In this document: in pieces, positions 19,025 to 30,498 of the stretch | How the letters are laid out: each line of letters begins with the position of its first letter | Position numbering within the stretch: position 1 is the first letter of the stretch | Assembly: GCF_000372725.1 (NCBI RefSeq) | Contig: NW_005200911.1 | Span: 263,965 to 327,964, forward strand | Reading direction: 5' to 3' | DNA from: Emiliania huxleyi CCMP1516 | Lineage: Eukaryota > Haptophyta > Isochrysidales > Noelaerhabdaceae | Length of the DNA: 64,000 nucleotides | Notes under the pieces: generated by a model | Database searches by the model: none | What the model was told of the DNA's origin: nothing | What the model saw: the letters and a program-made list of their open reading frames with translations, nothing else | Made by a program: the position numbers and the translations under genes

Positions 19025-21107
19025 ATGGGCGACGGTGTCGACGCGGACAGCGGGCGTGCGGGGTCAAAGGTGCTCGGCGGCGACTCGCCAACCAACACAC
19101 ATGTCTTCCTATGCCTCATTTGGATCGCCCTCTCCTTTGACTGGCTCAACCCGGTAAAACTCTTTTGCGACGAGACGGGAGTCCCAAATTACGCCTTTGG
19201 CCTGACCGCGCTGGCGGTGCTTGTGTACACTGTGATCTCCGACTTTTCGAATGTGGTGTACTTTTCGATGCGCATCTTTTTCCGCGTCATCCTCTCGACT
19301 GTCTTTTCAAACATCGAGATCGTTGGGCTTGACAACGTGCCGCGCAAGGGCCCGATCATCTTCACCGGTAACCACGCCAATCAGTTTGTGGATGCGCTGC
19401 AAGTCATTTGCTCGAATCCGTTCAAGGCATTGAGCCCAGTAGCCCCTCTGTTGCGCCACGCCACGGTGGGCTGACCATCTCCCCTTCTGCGCTCACAGAT
19501 CTCCTTCTTGATTGCACAAAAGTCGTGGGACAGGCCCATCATTGGCGACTTTGCCAAGCTGTGCAGCGGCATCCCCGTCGCGCGGGCGCAAGACTCGGCA
19601 AAGAAGGGCCAGGGCACTATTGTGACCGCTGAGTCGTCCAGTACTAAGACCGAGGTGAAGGGCGAGGGGACCGACTTCCCGGCGCAGCTGCGCCCGGGAG
19701 ATAAGGTGCGGTTCGCAGGCTCTGCCACTGCCTACAAGGTGAGCAGCATCGCCGGGCCGAGCGCTCTGACGATTGCGACACCGGCCGACTCGCCCTGCCC
19801 CGTCCTTGACGGCGTGACATTCGATGTGCTGCCGCGGGTCGACCAGTCGGTGATGTTTCGCTCCGTATTCGACGCCCTGAAGGATGGGCGCTGCATCGGC
19901 ATCTTTCCGGAGGGCGGGTCGCACGACCGGACCGACCTGCTGCCGCTGCAGGCCGGCGTTGCACTCATGGCGTTCGGCTGCCTCGAGGAGCACAACATCT
20001 CAGTCCCGGTGGTGCCGATCGGGCTCACCTACTTTGCCCGGAGCCAGTTCCGCTCGCGCGTGGTTATCGAGTTTGGCAGTCCGGTGACCATCTCAGAGGA
20101 GCTCGTCAAGCAGTACGAGAAGGACAAGCGCGGGGCCTGCAATCGGTTCCTGGGGCACGTCGAGGACGGCCTGCGCGCTGCACTGGTGACGACGGACTCC
20201 TACGACACGCTCACTCTCGTCCACACAGCGCGCCGCCTCTACCAGCGCGACTACGAGGCGCTCGACACGGCAGCAAAGCAAGACCTCAATCGGCGCTTCG
20301 CCGAGGGCTACAAGAAGCTGCTCTCGCAAGGGGGTGGCAACCTGCCCGAGGACATCGCCAACCTGCGCGCGAAGCTCGCTGAGTACCGCGACACACTCGC
20401 TGCGCTCGGCTTGCGTGACCACCAGGCGAGACTCCCTCGCCGAACCCAAAGCAGTAAACAGCTGGTGACTGATCCCGCTCTGCGTCGTCGGACCCTAGGT
20501 CCCCACGCTGCGGATCGAACCCGCCAAGGTGGTGCTCTCCGCGGTGCACATCCTCATCCTGTTGGTCATCTCAGCGATCCCCAACCTGCTGCTCAACTTG
20601 CCTGTCGGCATTGCATCGACTCGGTACGCAGCCAAGGCGCAAATCAAAGCGCTTGCGGGCTCCAAGGTGAAGATCGAGGCGGAAGATGTGGTGCTCTCTG
20701 AGGCAATCAAGCTCGCCATCATTGCGTTGCCGGCGCTGTGGTTGACGTATGCCTTCCTGTTGCTGCTCTTCTCGGGCCTGGCTGCCAAGACGGTCTTCTT
20801 CATACTCCTCTCTTTCCCTCTCATGTCGTACATTGGTGTCATCTCCGCTGAGGCGGGCATGATTGCCATCAAGGACCTGCAGCCGCTCTTCAATCAGCTC
20901 CTCTTCCGCGAGCAACTCCAGCTGCGCACAATGCGAACTGAGCTGCAGACGCTTGTACGTGAGAGCGTCAAGAACCACGGCCCGTCTCTCGGAGAGCTGT
21001 ACTATGACAAGGAGCTGCACTGGGACGAGTACCTCAATAAGGCACATGATGAAACCCCAGAACCCTCACCACGGAACCCCGATCCGCCCTCCTCGGCGGC
21101 TGCGTGA
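19025..21107 (+). CDS. glycerol-3-phosphate acyltransferase, yeast Gpt2/Sct1 type (3 exons)
   Basis: Exons 19025-19426, 19499-20425 and 20499-21107 give 645 residues. Both introns (72 and 73 nt) are GC-AG (AAG|GCATTG and CAG|GCGAGA). Conserved features: GNHANQFVD (acyltransferase block I in the Gpt2/Sct1 form), KSWDRPIIGDF, IFPEGGSHDR (block III) and VVPIGLTYF (block IV). Two or three membrane segments lie in the C-terminal third (LILLVISAIPNLLLN; LIIALPALWLTYAF). By family it makes lysophosphatidate from glycerol-3-phosphate (and possibly dihydroxyacetone phosphate) at the ER, the first step of glycerolipid synthesis. Length and block order match the fungal and algal family. Convergent with the SHIPPO-repeat gene, 306 bp apart. 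Confidence 0.9.
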
Positions 21108-21413
21108 GCTCGATAATTTGGCCTTGTCAGTCGCAGCCATGTCGCAGCCCGCCTGGTTCCCCCGGGGCCCCGCGCCAACAAACGTGCGAGTAGAGAGAGG
21201 CCTAGCCCTAGGTGGGAGCTGGGAGAGACTGTGGAGTGTGTGCGAGGAGAAGCTTGAAAGAAAGATGCGCTGTCGTGCCGTTCAAAACTCCTGCTTGTTT
21301 CGATACTACGACACAGCTAAGCACAGGAGCCTCCCGTCGCGCGGCGTGTATCACGGGCCGCCTGATCCACACAAACATGAGGCTCATGTGGACGAAGTGC
21401 AGAAGCCCCCGCG

Positions 21414-21899
21414 TCACCAAAGTGTACCGCCGTGCCTCTCTTTCCCGAGTGGGCCGTCGGCGAGAGCGGCGTGGTGGCGTCGTGGTGACGAGCCAAAGGA
21501 TACGGGAACTGCAGATCCGCCGAGGGTAGCACCTCCTGAGCGAAGCGTGGTCATTGCCTGCTTGAACTCACCCGGGCCAGGACCCCCTTGACGAGCCTTT
21601 CCAAGCGGTCCGTCAGAAAGCATCGCGTGATGTGCCCGTACAGAGGTAGCCGATCCAAAAGCAGATCCGGCCTTGTTGCTGAAGGTGCATCCACCCGCGC
21701 GAAGGGCTGTTGGCGAGTAGGAGCCTGGCCCAGGTGAATGTGATAGCGTGGCTCGCGGCGAGCCTGGCGCAAGGGGTCCGGATGAGGCTCGAGCGCTGAC
21801 GCGGGAGCTAAGCCATCGGTCTGTCAGCTGTTCGATGCTCGAAGCGTCAACGCTTTCCGCCCCGGGGCTTGCGTCGCTCGAATCGACGCTTTGCGCCAT
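21414..21899 (-). CDS. SHIPPO/STPG-repeat protein (flagellar microtubule type)
   Basis: The protein has 161 residues from an ATG at 21899. It contains SPGPGSYSP and GPGPGEF, the Pro-Gly-Pro-Gly turn of sperm-tail PG-rich (SHIPPO/ODF3) repeats. A second periodic unit, H-H-A-x-L-x-D-G-P-L-G-K, occurs twice. By family such proteins line the inner surface or outside of axonemal microtubules. The frame stops just after the third DGPLGK unit, where a further PGPG turn would be expected. The protein may therefore continue through an unrecognised downstream exon, or end naturally. Confidence 0.7.
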   Translation of the reverse strand: MAQSVDSSDASPGAESVDASSIEQLTDRWLSSRVSARASSGPLAPGSPRATLSHSPGPGSYSPTALRAGGCTFSNKAGSAFGSATSVRAHHAMLSDGPLGKARQGGPGPGEFKQAMTTLRSGGATLGGSAVPVSFGSSPRRHHAALADGPLGKERHGGTLW

Positions 21900-22403
21900 C
21901 GTGGCACATACACACACACATGCGATTTCGGGGGCCGAAGTTCGTTTCCCCACAAGGCGAAAAATAAAATGAACACGCGAGATCTTGGAATCGCAGCCTC
22001 TAATCTAGCCACTGTCAGCAACGTCGCTACGAGAAAGGAAACTAGAACCCCCAAGAATCTTTCATTTCTCTTACCTAGCTTAAAAGACAGTACAGCGAGA
22101 GCCGAGACCCCCTCAGCCCTCTCCCGTAGTCTATCCCGCAGCACTCAACTCTCCAGAGCCCGCGGCCGGCACGAGACCAGGAGAAGAGCGACGCGGTCGT
22201 GACGTGACTTCGCTCATCGGGATAGTCGCTTTTCTCGGGCGTGGTGAGTGGTGTGGAACTGAGAGTAATGTGATTAGACGCATTAGTAATGACTCGTGTG
22301 TCTATAGTAATGAAGAGGTGAAGTATTTTAGCAGGAACCCTCGCACAGGAACTCCTCGCACATATAAACAACTCGCTCCCTCCGGTCCCCCCTTTTACCT
22401 TCC
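21900..22403. other. intergenic, no gene seen
   Basis: The spacer between the SHIPPO gene start and the actin stop codon is relatively AT-rich. It probably carries the SHIPPO promoter and the actin 3' end. No repeats or frames are supported. Confidence 0.5.
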
Positions 22404-23726
<1,323 letters not shown>

Positions 23727-23727
23727 T

Positions 23728-23753
23728 CAGTGTGTGTGTGTGTGTGTGTGTGA
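23728..23753. repeat. GT microsatellite upstream of actin copy 1
   Basis: About 13 GT units, some 100 bp upstream of the actin start codon. Confidence 0.9.
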
Positions 23754-23789
23754 CCTAGTAGTGTCCCCAGCTATGGGCGTGTCCACCTT

Positions 23790-24010
23790 CGTTGGAGCCA
23801 GATTTGGCCTGTATCCATGTTTCCGGAAACCAAAAAGGAAACGAGAGGGTCCCCAGCACTTTGCGTTTCCGGAAAGTTCCAGGGAAACTAGAGGGTGTTT
23901 GGTGCTCCATTCTGGCAACTCTCGAGTTTCCCTGACTGAGTCTGACGGGAAACTACTCGAGTAGAGAGGAAATGAGAGGGTGCTGTGGAGAAACACGGAA
24001 AGGAAACGAG
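23790..24010. repeat. GTTTCC-rich dispersed repeat, copy A
   Basis: Segments around 23830-23960 (TTTCCGGAAAC, TGCCAGAATGGAGCACC in inverse, CCCAGCACTT) match 49955-50090 in inverted orientation. 23960-24005 matches 49270-49330. The unit is dense in GTTTCC/GGAAAC. Confidence 0.8.
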
Positions 24011-24417
24011 ACGGGGTGCGCGAGGTGTGGTGCGAGAATAACTCCGCCGTTCATGGAGGCAAACGATGCGAGTCGACTGGTGTGTGTTCGTCACACAGCC
24101 CACGCGTGTCGCCAGGTGCTGGCTACGTTTTGGGGAGGGGTCAAAAAAACGGTGTGTGTGTCCCGCAGCGGCCTCGCTGGGCCAGAAAATCGGCCCGCGA
24201 GTGCTCCGCAGCAGCCTCGCTGGGCCAGAACATCGGCGGCCCGCGAGGTGGATGCTAGCATGAGCCCGATCCGTCGCAGTGCTCTTGCGTTTCGGCGGTA
24301 GAAGTGTCTAGTGATCTAATCACCCGAACGAATGCCACCTTCGGATCGCTTCTCATCGCAAACCCAGTCATGCGCAGTCCTCCTCCGGGAATGTACGTAA
24401 GACATACACTGTACACT

Positions 24418-24462
24418 GAGAGAGAGAGGTAGGTAGGTAGTAAGGTGAAGAACAGCCAGAGA
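24418..24462 (+). repeat. short dispersed repeat GTAGGTAGGTAG-AAGGTGAAGAACAG
   Basis: The stretch GTAGGTAGGTAG, one variable base, then AAGGTGAAGAACAGCCAG recurs at 44095-44127. It sits in the 24011-24573 spacer, which otherwise shows no gene. Confidence 0.75.
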
Positions 24463-24573
24463 GAGAGACACACACAAAAAATAAAAAAATAACAGTGCTG
24501 GTGATGAACTCATTAGAGGACGGCGAACACCTCGGATGCGCGAAGGCCTAACAAGATTCTCACCACGCAGCGG

Positions 24574-27129
24574 ATGGCCGAAGCGCCAGGGCGGCCGGTG
24601 GCACTCGTGGCGCCTGGCCTGCTAGGAGAGGCCAGCGAGGAGTCTCCACCCGTCGCTGACGGTGTGGTGGAGCTCGACTCGCCAGGAGACGACGCCGGCC
24701 CTGCAAAGAAGCGGAAGGGCAAGACGACTCGCTGGAACATACCGAAACATGCGCTGCAGACACTGGAGCAAGTGTTTAAGGACGACAAGTTCCCGTCCGT
24801 CGAGACTCGCAAGAATCTCGCTGCAGAGCTGCGCGTGACGCCGAGACAGGTGCAGGTCTGGTTCCAGAACAAGCGGCAGAGGTCTGGCGCCAAGCCGGTG
24901 CCTGCGCGGTCAGAGGACAAGGCTGAGCCAAACTTTCTGAGCACGTCGGTGCGCGCGTCCGCCGGCGCAGCTAGCACGCGTCTCTGTCTCCACCCCTGTC
25001 ACGCGCTGCGCACACCGCCGCCGCGTCAAGACGCGCAGCAGCAGCCGGATGCGCTGTCCTCTGCGACTCACCCTCTGTGGCGGGCCCGGTGCCTGTGCGA
25101 GTCTCTCACCCGTGCGTCCCCCCTCGCGCAGGAGGACATCAAGGCCGCGCTCATGAACTTCGGCTCCGGCGCGCAGGTTGGGCCCACTCGGCGGCAGCAC
25201 GACGTGATGCTCGACGACTCAAAGGCGCCGAGCGCGTCTACGCTCGGCTCCGCGAGCGGCGGGCCGAGCACGAGCTCCGAGATGTGGGCTGCGGCGGCGG
25301 CGCACGCGGCGGCGGCGACAGCAGCGCAGTTGAGCACGGGCGGATCGGGCGCTTTTGGCATCGGCAACCAGTGGGGATGGGGCCTGAGCAACTTTCCGCC
25401 CCTGCCACTGCCGCCAGCGGGCTCTTGGGGGCTGCTCGGCAGCGGCGGCGAGGGCGGAGGCGCGGCGAGCGCGGCTGACACGCGGGACGGCGGCGCGACT
25501 GGGGCCTTCATGGCATCGCTCCCCCCTTCTCTGGCGCAGTGGCTTGCCCTGTCGCAGGGAGCCGCCGCGGCGGGGAACGCAGGTGCAGTCTCCAGCGGCG
25601 CGCAGGGCACGGCGGGGGGTGGTGCGGCTGGCGGCGCAGCTGACGCCGGGGGCGCCAGTGGCAGCAGCGGGGCCGGCGCGCCCGCCTCGGACAGCAGCAG
25701 CAGGGAGGGCAAGCAGCCGGACGGCGACGGTGGCGGCGCGGTGGACACGAGCTTGCCTCCCGGCCTCTCCGCCGCCCTCTCGCAGCTGGGTGACGCGGCC
25801 AAGGGGATGGCCAAGCCGCCGCCGGCAACGCCGCCGGCCGCCATGGGCAACAACAGCCAGGTGGTGCAGGCGCTGCGGAGCGACTTTTTGAGGCAGGCGG
25901 TCGCGGCCGAGGCCGCTAGGGGGGGCGGCAGCGGGCCGCAGCCGCTCGTCTCCGAGGCCGTCCTCGCCGCCGCCGCCGCCACCGCCGCTGCTAACGGCAG
26001 CTCTGGGACGCTGCAGCCCGGCGCTGGCGACGGCATCTCACTGCCGGCGCTGACACAGCAGTGGCAGCAGATGGTGTCGATGCAAAGCGCAGCTTGGGTG
26101 TCGGCCGAGCCCACGGTGGCCGCGCACCCGATCGCGCCGCAGCAGTCGCAGACGCAGAAGCGGCGCCGCGCCGGCTCCGGCTCTTCGCCAGAGGCGGCTC
26201 AGCCGGCAGCGAGGGCGGGCAGCGGCGACGCGGCGGACTTGTTGTCGCGTCCCTCGCGATCCTCTTCGCCGACCGCCGCGTCGGATCAGCCGTTCGTCGG
26301 CGTGAAGCTGTCCCGCTCCGGGGTGAGCGGCAGCCTCGACGAGCTCAAACTCGAGAAGCGCAGCTCAGAGGGAGACGACTCTGCGGCGGGCAGCGCGAGC
26401 CGGCCCGCCAGCCGCGCGACAGCCGCGCCAGCGTCGCCGCGCAGCGAGCAGCTGCAGCACGTGGCGCAGGTCACCAACCAGATCACCAACCAGATCCGAC
26501 AGCAGCAGCTGCAGATGCAAATGCTGCATCTGCACCACCAGAAGCAGCAGCAGCTACTGCAGGCGCACATCCAGCAGCAGCAGCGGCTGGCGCAGCAGGC
26601 CACGTCGACCGAGCAGCAGGCGCTGATGCAGCGGCTGGTCAGCGAGGCGCGCGCGAGCCAGCTCTCGCAGTCGGCGCAGCAGAGGGACGATGGCGCTGAG
26701 TCGTTTGGAGGCGGCTCCCTCAACGAGCTGGTAGCTGAGCCCGACTTGATGGAGGAGATCATCAACTCGCTCTTCACCGAGGAGGGAGGCGCGCACTCGA
26801 GCTCCTCCGGCCGCACGAGCCCGCTCACGTCCATCCTTACGGGCGGCGGGTCGCGTTCGTCCGCGTCGGCGAACGAGGAGGGTGGCGGCAGCGGGGCGGC
26901 GGCGCGCGCCTCGAGGCCGCCGGGCGAGGGCGAGGCTGCTAGCTCGCCGAGCGCCGCGGCCGCGCTCCCCGAGGTGGGCCCGACGGGACCGCCCGCCCCG
27001 CCGACGCGCAGCGCTCCGCTCTCCCCCGCCGCGGACCGCGAGCCCCGCCCCGGCGAGGGCTGCCGCACCTCCGACGTCGAGATGCCCGAGGCTGGCCACT
27101 CGCGCGGCTCCGCCCCGCCCCGCCCGTGA
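24574..27129 (+). CDS. homeodomain transcription factor, Gln/Ala-rich
   Basis: The open frame encodes 851 residues. Residues 45-104 form a homeodomain, with the helix 3 core QVQVWFQNKRQR and helix 1 residues LQTLEQVF. It is preceded by a basic KKRKGK arm that can double as a nuclear signal. The remainder is low complexity: Gly/Ala-rich, then a Gln-rich helix (residues 630-690) likely to be a coiled coil or activation region, and an acidic MEEIINSLFTEE stretch. A segment at about 24922/24949-25131 lacks similarity in composition and ends in CGCGCAG before EDIKAALM. It is probably an in-frame intron (183 nt with a GT donor, or 210 nt with a GC donor). Its removal would leave about 780-790 residues. 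The role is sequence-specific DNA binding in the nucleus; the targets are unknown. Confidence 0.82.
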   Translation: MAEAPGRPVALVAPGLLGEASEESPPVADGVVELDSPGDDAGPAKKRKGKTTRWNIPKHALQTLEQVFKDDKFPSVETRKNLAAELRVTPRQVQVWFQNKRQRSGAKPVPARSEDKAEPNFLSTSVRASAGAASTRLCLHPCHALRTPPPRQDAQQQPDALSSATHPLWRARCLCESLTRASPLAQEDIKAALMNFGSGAQVGPTRRQHDVMLDDSKAPSASTLGSASGGPSTSSEMWAAAAAHAAAATAAQLSTGGSGAFGIGNQWGWGLSNFPPLPLPPAGSWGLLGSGGEGGGAASAADTRDGGATGAFMASLPPSLAQWLALSQGAAAAGNAGAVSSGAQGTAGGGAAGGAADAGGASGSSGAGAPASDSSSREGKQPDGDGGGAVDTSLPPGLSAALSQLGDAAKGMAKPPPATPPAAMGNNSQVVQALRSDFLRQAVAAEAARGGGSGPQPLVSEAVLAAAAATAAANGSSGTLQPGAGDGISLPALTQQWQQMVSMQSAAWVSAEPTVAAHPIAPQQSQTQKRRRAGSGSSPEAAQPAARAGSGDAADLLSRPSRSSSPTAASDQPFVGVKLSRSGVSGSLDELKLEKRSSEGDDSAAGSASRPASRATAAPASPRSEQLQHVAQVTNQITNQIRQQQLQMQMLHLHHQKQQQLLQAHIQQQQRLAQQATSTEQQALMQRLVSEARASQLSQSAQQRDDGAESFGGGSLNELVAEPDLMEEIINSLFTEEGGAHSSSSGRTSPLTSILTGGGSRSSASANEEGGGSGAAARASRPPGEGEAASSPSAAAALPEVGPTGPPAPPTRSAPLSPAADREPRPGEGCRTSDVEMPEAGHSRGSAPPRP

Positions 27130-28219
27130 CGCCTGCTGCAGTCTCGTCTTGGCCGCATATCCCGGCCTCCACCCCATGGCGCTGCTTTCCCACGCGGGCG
27201 CGTGCGTAGCGGCGAGTCCCGACGCGTGTGGTGCCTCGTCACCTCCGCCGAGCGAGACACTAGCACCTCGCTGAGGCGGTGCCGTCCCTCCCGTCGCCGG
27301 GACCGCGGGACGCACACCCACACCCCACCCCACACTCGCGTGCCCCTGTGCCGCTGCCCGTTTTTCTCCCCGTAGCCACCGATTCTCCCGGTTTTTTGTG
27401 GTTCCTGGTACGTGTCTGAATCTGTGAGAGCTCGGTTTGAGGAGAGAGAGAGAGAGACGAGAGGGTTGCGTCCAGTAGTACTACTACCCGCCGTGCGCGA
27501 GGTGTAAGATAGGATGAAGAAAAGTTGGTTCTAGCGACTTCAGCAGCGCCTTTCCTTTCCCTAACTTATCGCCTAGGCCCTAGTTACGAGTGTAGTAGCT
27601 CGTTCCCGTCGCTCGTGCAGGGCGAGGGCCAGAGCGCAGAGCGAGGGCGGTGTGGCCGGTGCACTTGGGTCGTCGTAATTATTTTTGCTCGTCGTCTTCT
27701 CCGCGGTGCACCTGCGTTACATGTAGTGCCAGTGTGCAAGTGCCAGTGCCGAGTGCGCAGTCTTCCCGCGCCCAGTGTTGTGCGAGAGTGCTCAGAGTAG
27801 CGGAAAATTCTTTTCTTCCAGTGCGCGCCAGTCCTCCCGTGCCTAGTGTCGTGCGACGGAAACATAAACTTTCTTCACGCGTGGTGTACCTGTGTAGTGC
27901 CAGTGCGCTCCAGTCCCAAAGTCATATGTGTATCGAGCGCGCCTTGCGGGGGGGGGCGCGGAAAAGAGGAACCTCTTAGCGTCATCGCCATGGTGCTGCA
28001 AGCAGCGCCGGGCGACGAGACGACTTACCGCCTCCCGGTTCCCCTCTGCACACCTCCGCTGCTCAATGTTTGACGACTCGAACCCGTGAAGCTTCCCCGT
28101 GCGCGGGTTACCCCGCACACGAGTCAGCCTGCCAGCCACGCATCCACGCAAGCGTGGTCCGCGTGCATGGCATACAGGCGTCCGCCAGACAGCGCAGAGG
28201 CTAGGCGACCGGGGAAGGA
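27130..28219. other. intergenic / retroelement 3' flank with CCAGTGT repeats
   Basis: This stretch holds a GA tract (27440-27460) and several copies of CCAGTGTYGTGCGA (27772, 27842; also 34430), usually followed by an A/T-rich AAAATTCTT. It lies on the 3' side of the minus-strand LINE and may be partly its 3' untranslated region. No gene is supported. Confidence 0.45.
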
Positions 28220-30250
28220 CTAGCTCAAGGGCAACACAGCGTCACCAGCCGTTGGCGCGCAGATCGAGTCAGCGGCCCCCGGTTGGGACGAGTGCGCGAC
28301 GCGGACGAACCGCTCAATGTGGCCGGCAGCTCGCGCTGCCGGCGGGGTTGGTTGGGGAGAACCGGCACGGGGAAGGCCGGCCTCCCCAGAGGGGTCGCCC
28401 CCTGGAGGGGCCCCAAAGGGCCCCCCGGGGGGGCGGGGGCCCCCGCCCCGAGGGGCGGGGGCGGGTCCTTCCGTGTCGCTCCCGTCGTCGGGAGTGTCCG
28501 TCGGGATGGTGTCGTCCGCCCACTCGGCAGCGTTTGAGCCTCTGTCACCTTGCCTGCCGCGAGCAGCTAGCTCGTCGACGTAGTCGTTCCATTTGTTGCC
28601 GCTGTGACCCGCCACATGCCTCCACGTCACGGTGTGTTTGGCGCGAAGGCGTCGCCAGAGGGAACGAAGGCGCTCCGCTAGCTGTATGTTCGTTTTGGGG
28701 GTCACCCTCCCCATCATGCACGCCGCCGCGTACTCGCTATCGGTCCGCACTACTCCGCGTGAGCCCGCTCGTTGCGGTGACGAGGACAGGAGAGCACGGA
28801 GCAGCTCGGCTAGGGCGATTAGTTCCGCCGTGTTGTTGGTATGCTTTCGCGCGCCGAGGTAGGCTGGGTGCGCCGCCGAAGTGACAACTGGCCCGTAGCC
28901 CTCGCTCGTCAGCGCTGCGCCCTCATCGCCGATGGCGTCGCCCCCGATGAGTACTGTATAGGCCCACCCTGCTTTCCCTAGGTCTTCCGACCCGTCTGTG
29001 TATGCCACCCAGTCGGGCGGGCGTCGTTGCGCCTGTTCTGTCAGTTGCTGCTGTGGGCGAAGAACGACCCCTGTGGTGCCTCTACCATTAGTCTCAGCTT
29101 GACCCGGCATGCCCCCCCTTCGCCCTGAGGCGCTACACAGAGGAGTGCGACTGTGCTCACCGCGCAGCCGTTTGCCGCCACCCCTCGGAGCGACAGATTC
29201 GAGCGTCTCGGGGAGCTCGCACTCACCTTCGCTGGAAAAGAAACCTGAGGCGAGCCACTCCGTCTCCCACTCCGCAACAGGCCCCTCCCCTGGCGACGGC
29301 TGCCAGCCCGGGATTCGGAGGCGAATCGCCTTCTCCTCGTCGAGAGCTCGGCGGCGGGTGTGGGCGTAAGTCCGGATTAGGGCTCGGCGCGCCTCGTTGT
29401 AAATCGTGTCAACTCGCACGTCCGGCGTGTCCTCCGGCGCGAGGAGGGCGTTCCGGTGGCGCCGTCGTACGATGCCTGCAAGTGTCTCAAGCATAATAAC
29501 GCGAGTCGGCGTCGCCCCAATGCGCCCCTCAGCCATCTGTCCTCTGCCCGTGGTCAGACGGAAACCGGTGATGCAGAGGCGGCGGTATTCGTGGACTAGC
29601 TGCTCCCTCCCCACGCCCCGTACCTCCTCTAGCACGGCTTCATCCAGGGTCGTGCATTCCAGGACTGCGCGGAGTACCGCCTCGAGGGTCAGTGTGGTGT
29701 ATGGACATTCGAGGGCGAGGTGGCGTGTCGTTTCGATTGCTCTCACGCCGCCCAGTAGGCCGCACAGGTCGCACAGCCCCCGTCGACGTGGCTTCTTACA
29801 TCTTCGCGGTCCAACCGGTAGCGCATCAGTCAACACTGAGTACGCCGTGTCTGACGTCGGCCGTGATAGGGACCTGTCGTGGATAGAGCGGAAGATAGAC
29901 CGCGCTATCTTTCGTTCATCAGAGGCTGCGTTCTCGCCATTCCCCTCTCCCCCCCCGTCGCCGTCGCCATCGTCACTGTCGCCCTCGCCGTCACTTGGCT
30001 CATCTCTGCCTCCGTCCCCACCTACGTCGCTGCCGTCGGAGGGGCCCACTGCGGCGGTAAAGGCGTCTAGGAGTGGGCCCGCGACTGCCTCCTGCGCTAG
30101 CCACTCATCCTCCTCCTCGGATGCGTCTCGCCATCGCACCTACCTTGTACTCCGGCTCCCCTCGCTCGATGTTTGTGCGCTGCGCCAAGATGCACTCGAT
30201 TTCCCACTCTCGGTTCGTGTCGTCTTGGATCGCGCGCCCTTCTCGTTCGG
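28220..30250 (-). mobile_element. 5'-truncated LINE-type retroelement: chromodomain, zinc knuckle, RNase H
   Basis: Reading on the minus strand: a chromodomain-like segment (WEIECILAQR and EPEYKV, about 30235-30090); an acidic Asp/Gly linker; a post-RT-type region with CDLC...ETTRHLALECP (C-x2-C...H-x4-C knuckle); and an RNase H domain (VAYTDGSED, NTAELIALAELL, TDSEY, GHSGNKWNDYVDELA). Knuckle plus RNase H at the C-terminal end without any integrase is the layout of non-LTR elements with RNase H. No reverse transcriptase lies in the window, so the element is 5'-truncated. It is broken. Its age cannot be dated, but the RNase H catalytic motifs are still legible. A chromodomain here is unusual for a LINE. 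Confidence 0.7.
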
Positions 30251-30498
30251 TATGAGCTAATAGATCATAGAAGCGCGTCGTGGCCGTTGCATCGTCCGTC
30301 CGTCCGGCGGGCGGGATGGGTCAAGGGTACGCATCGGTCGGTAGACCCGTGAGAGGTGTAGCGATGCGAGGTGCTTGACGGCCAGTTTCACCAGCGGCAC
30401 CGCGGCGCGCACTCGCGTGGTAGGCGCGTACTGCACTGCCCCCTGGAGGGCTCATAAAAAAAAACTTCAGTGCGTCGGCTGCTTCCGTGCTGCTACAT

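Noticed and set aside
28380-28470. GC-only hairpin (GGGGCCCC blocks) as a terminator
   Set aside because: It lies inside the coding part of the LINE (Pro/Gly-rich stretch) and eukaryotic Pol II genes do not use such terminators.
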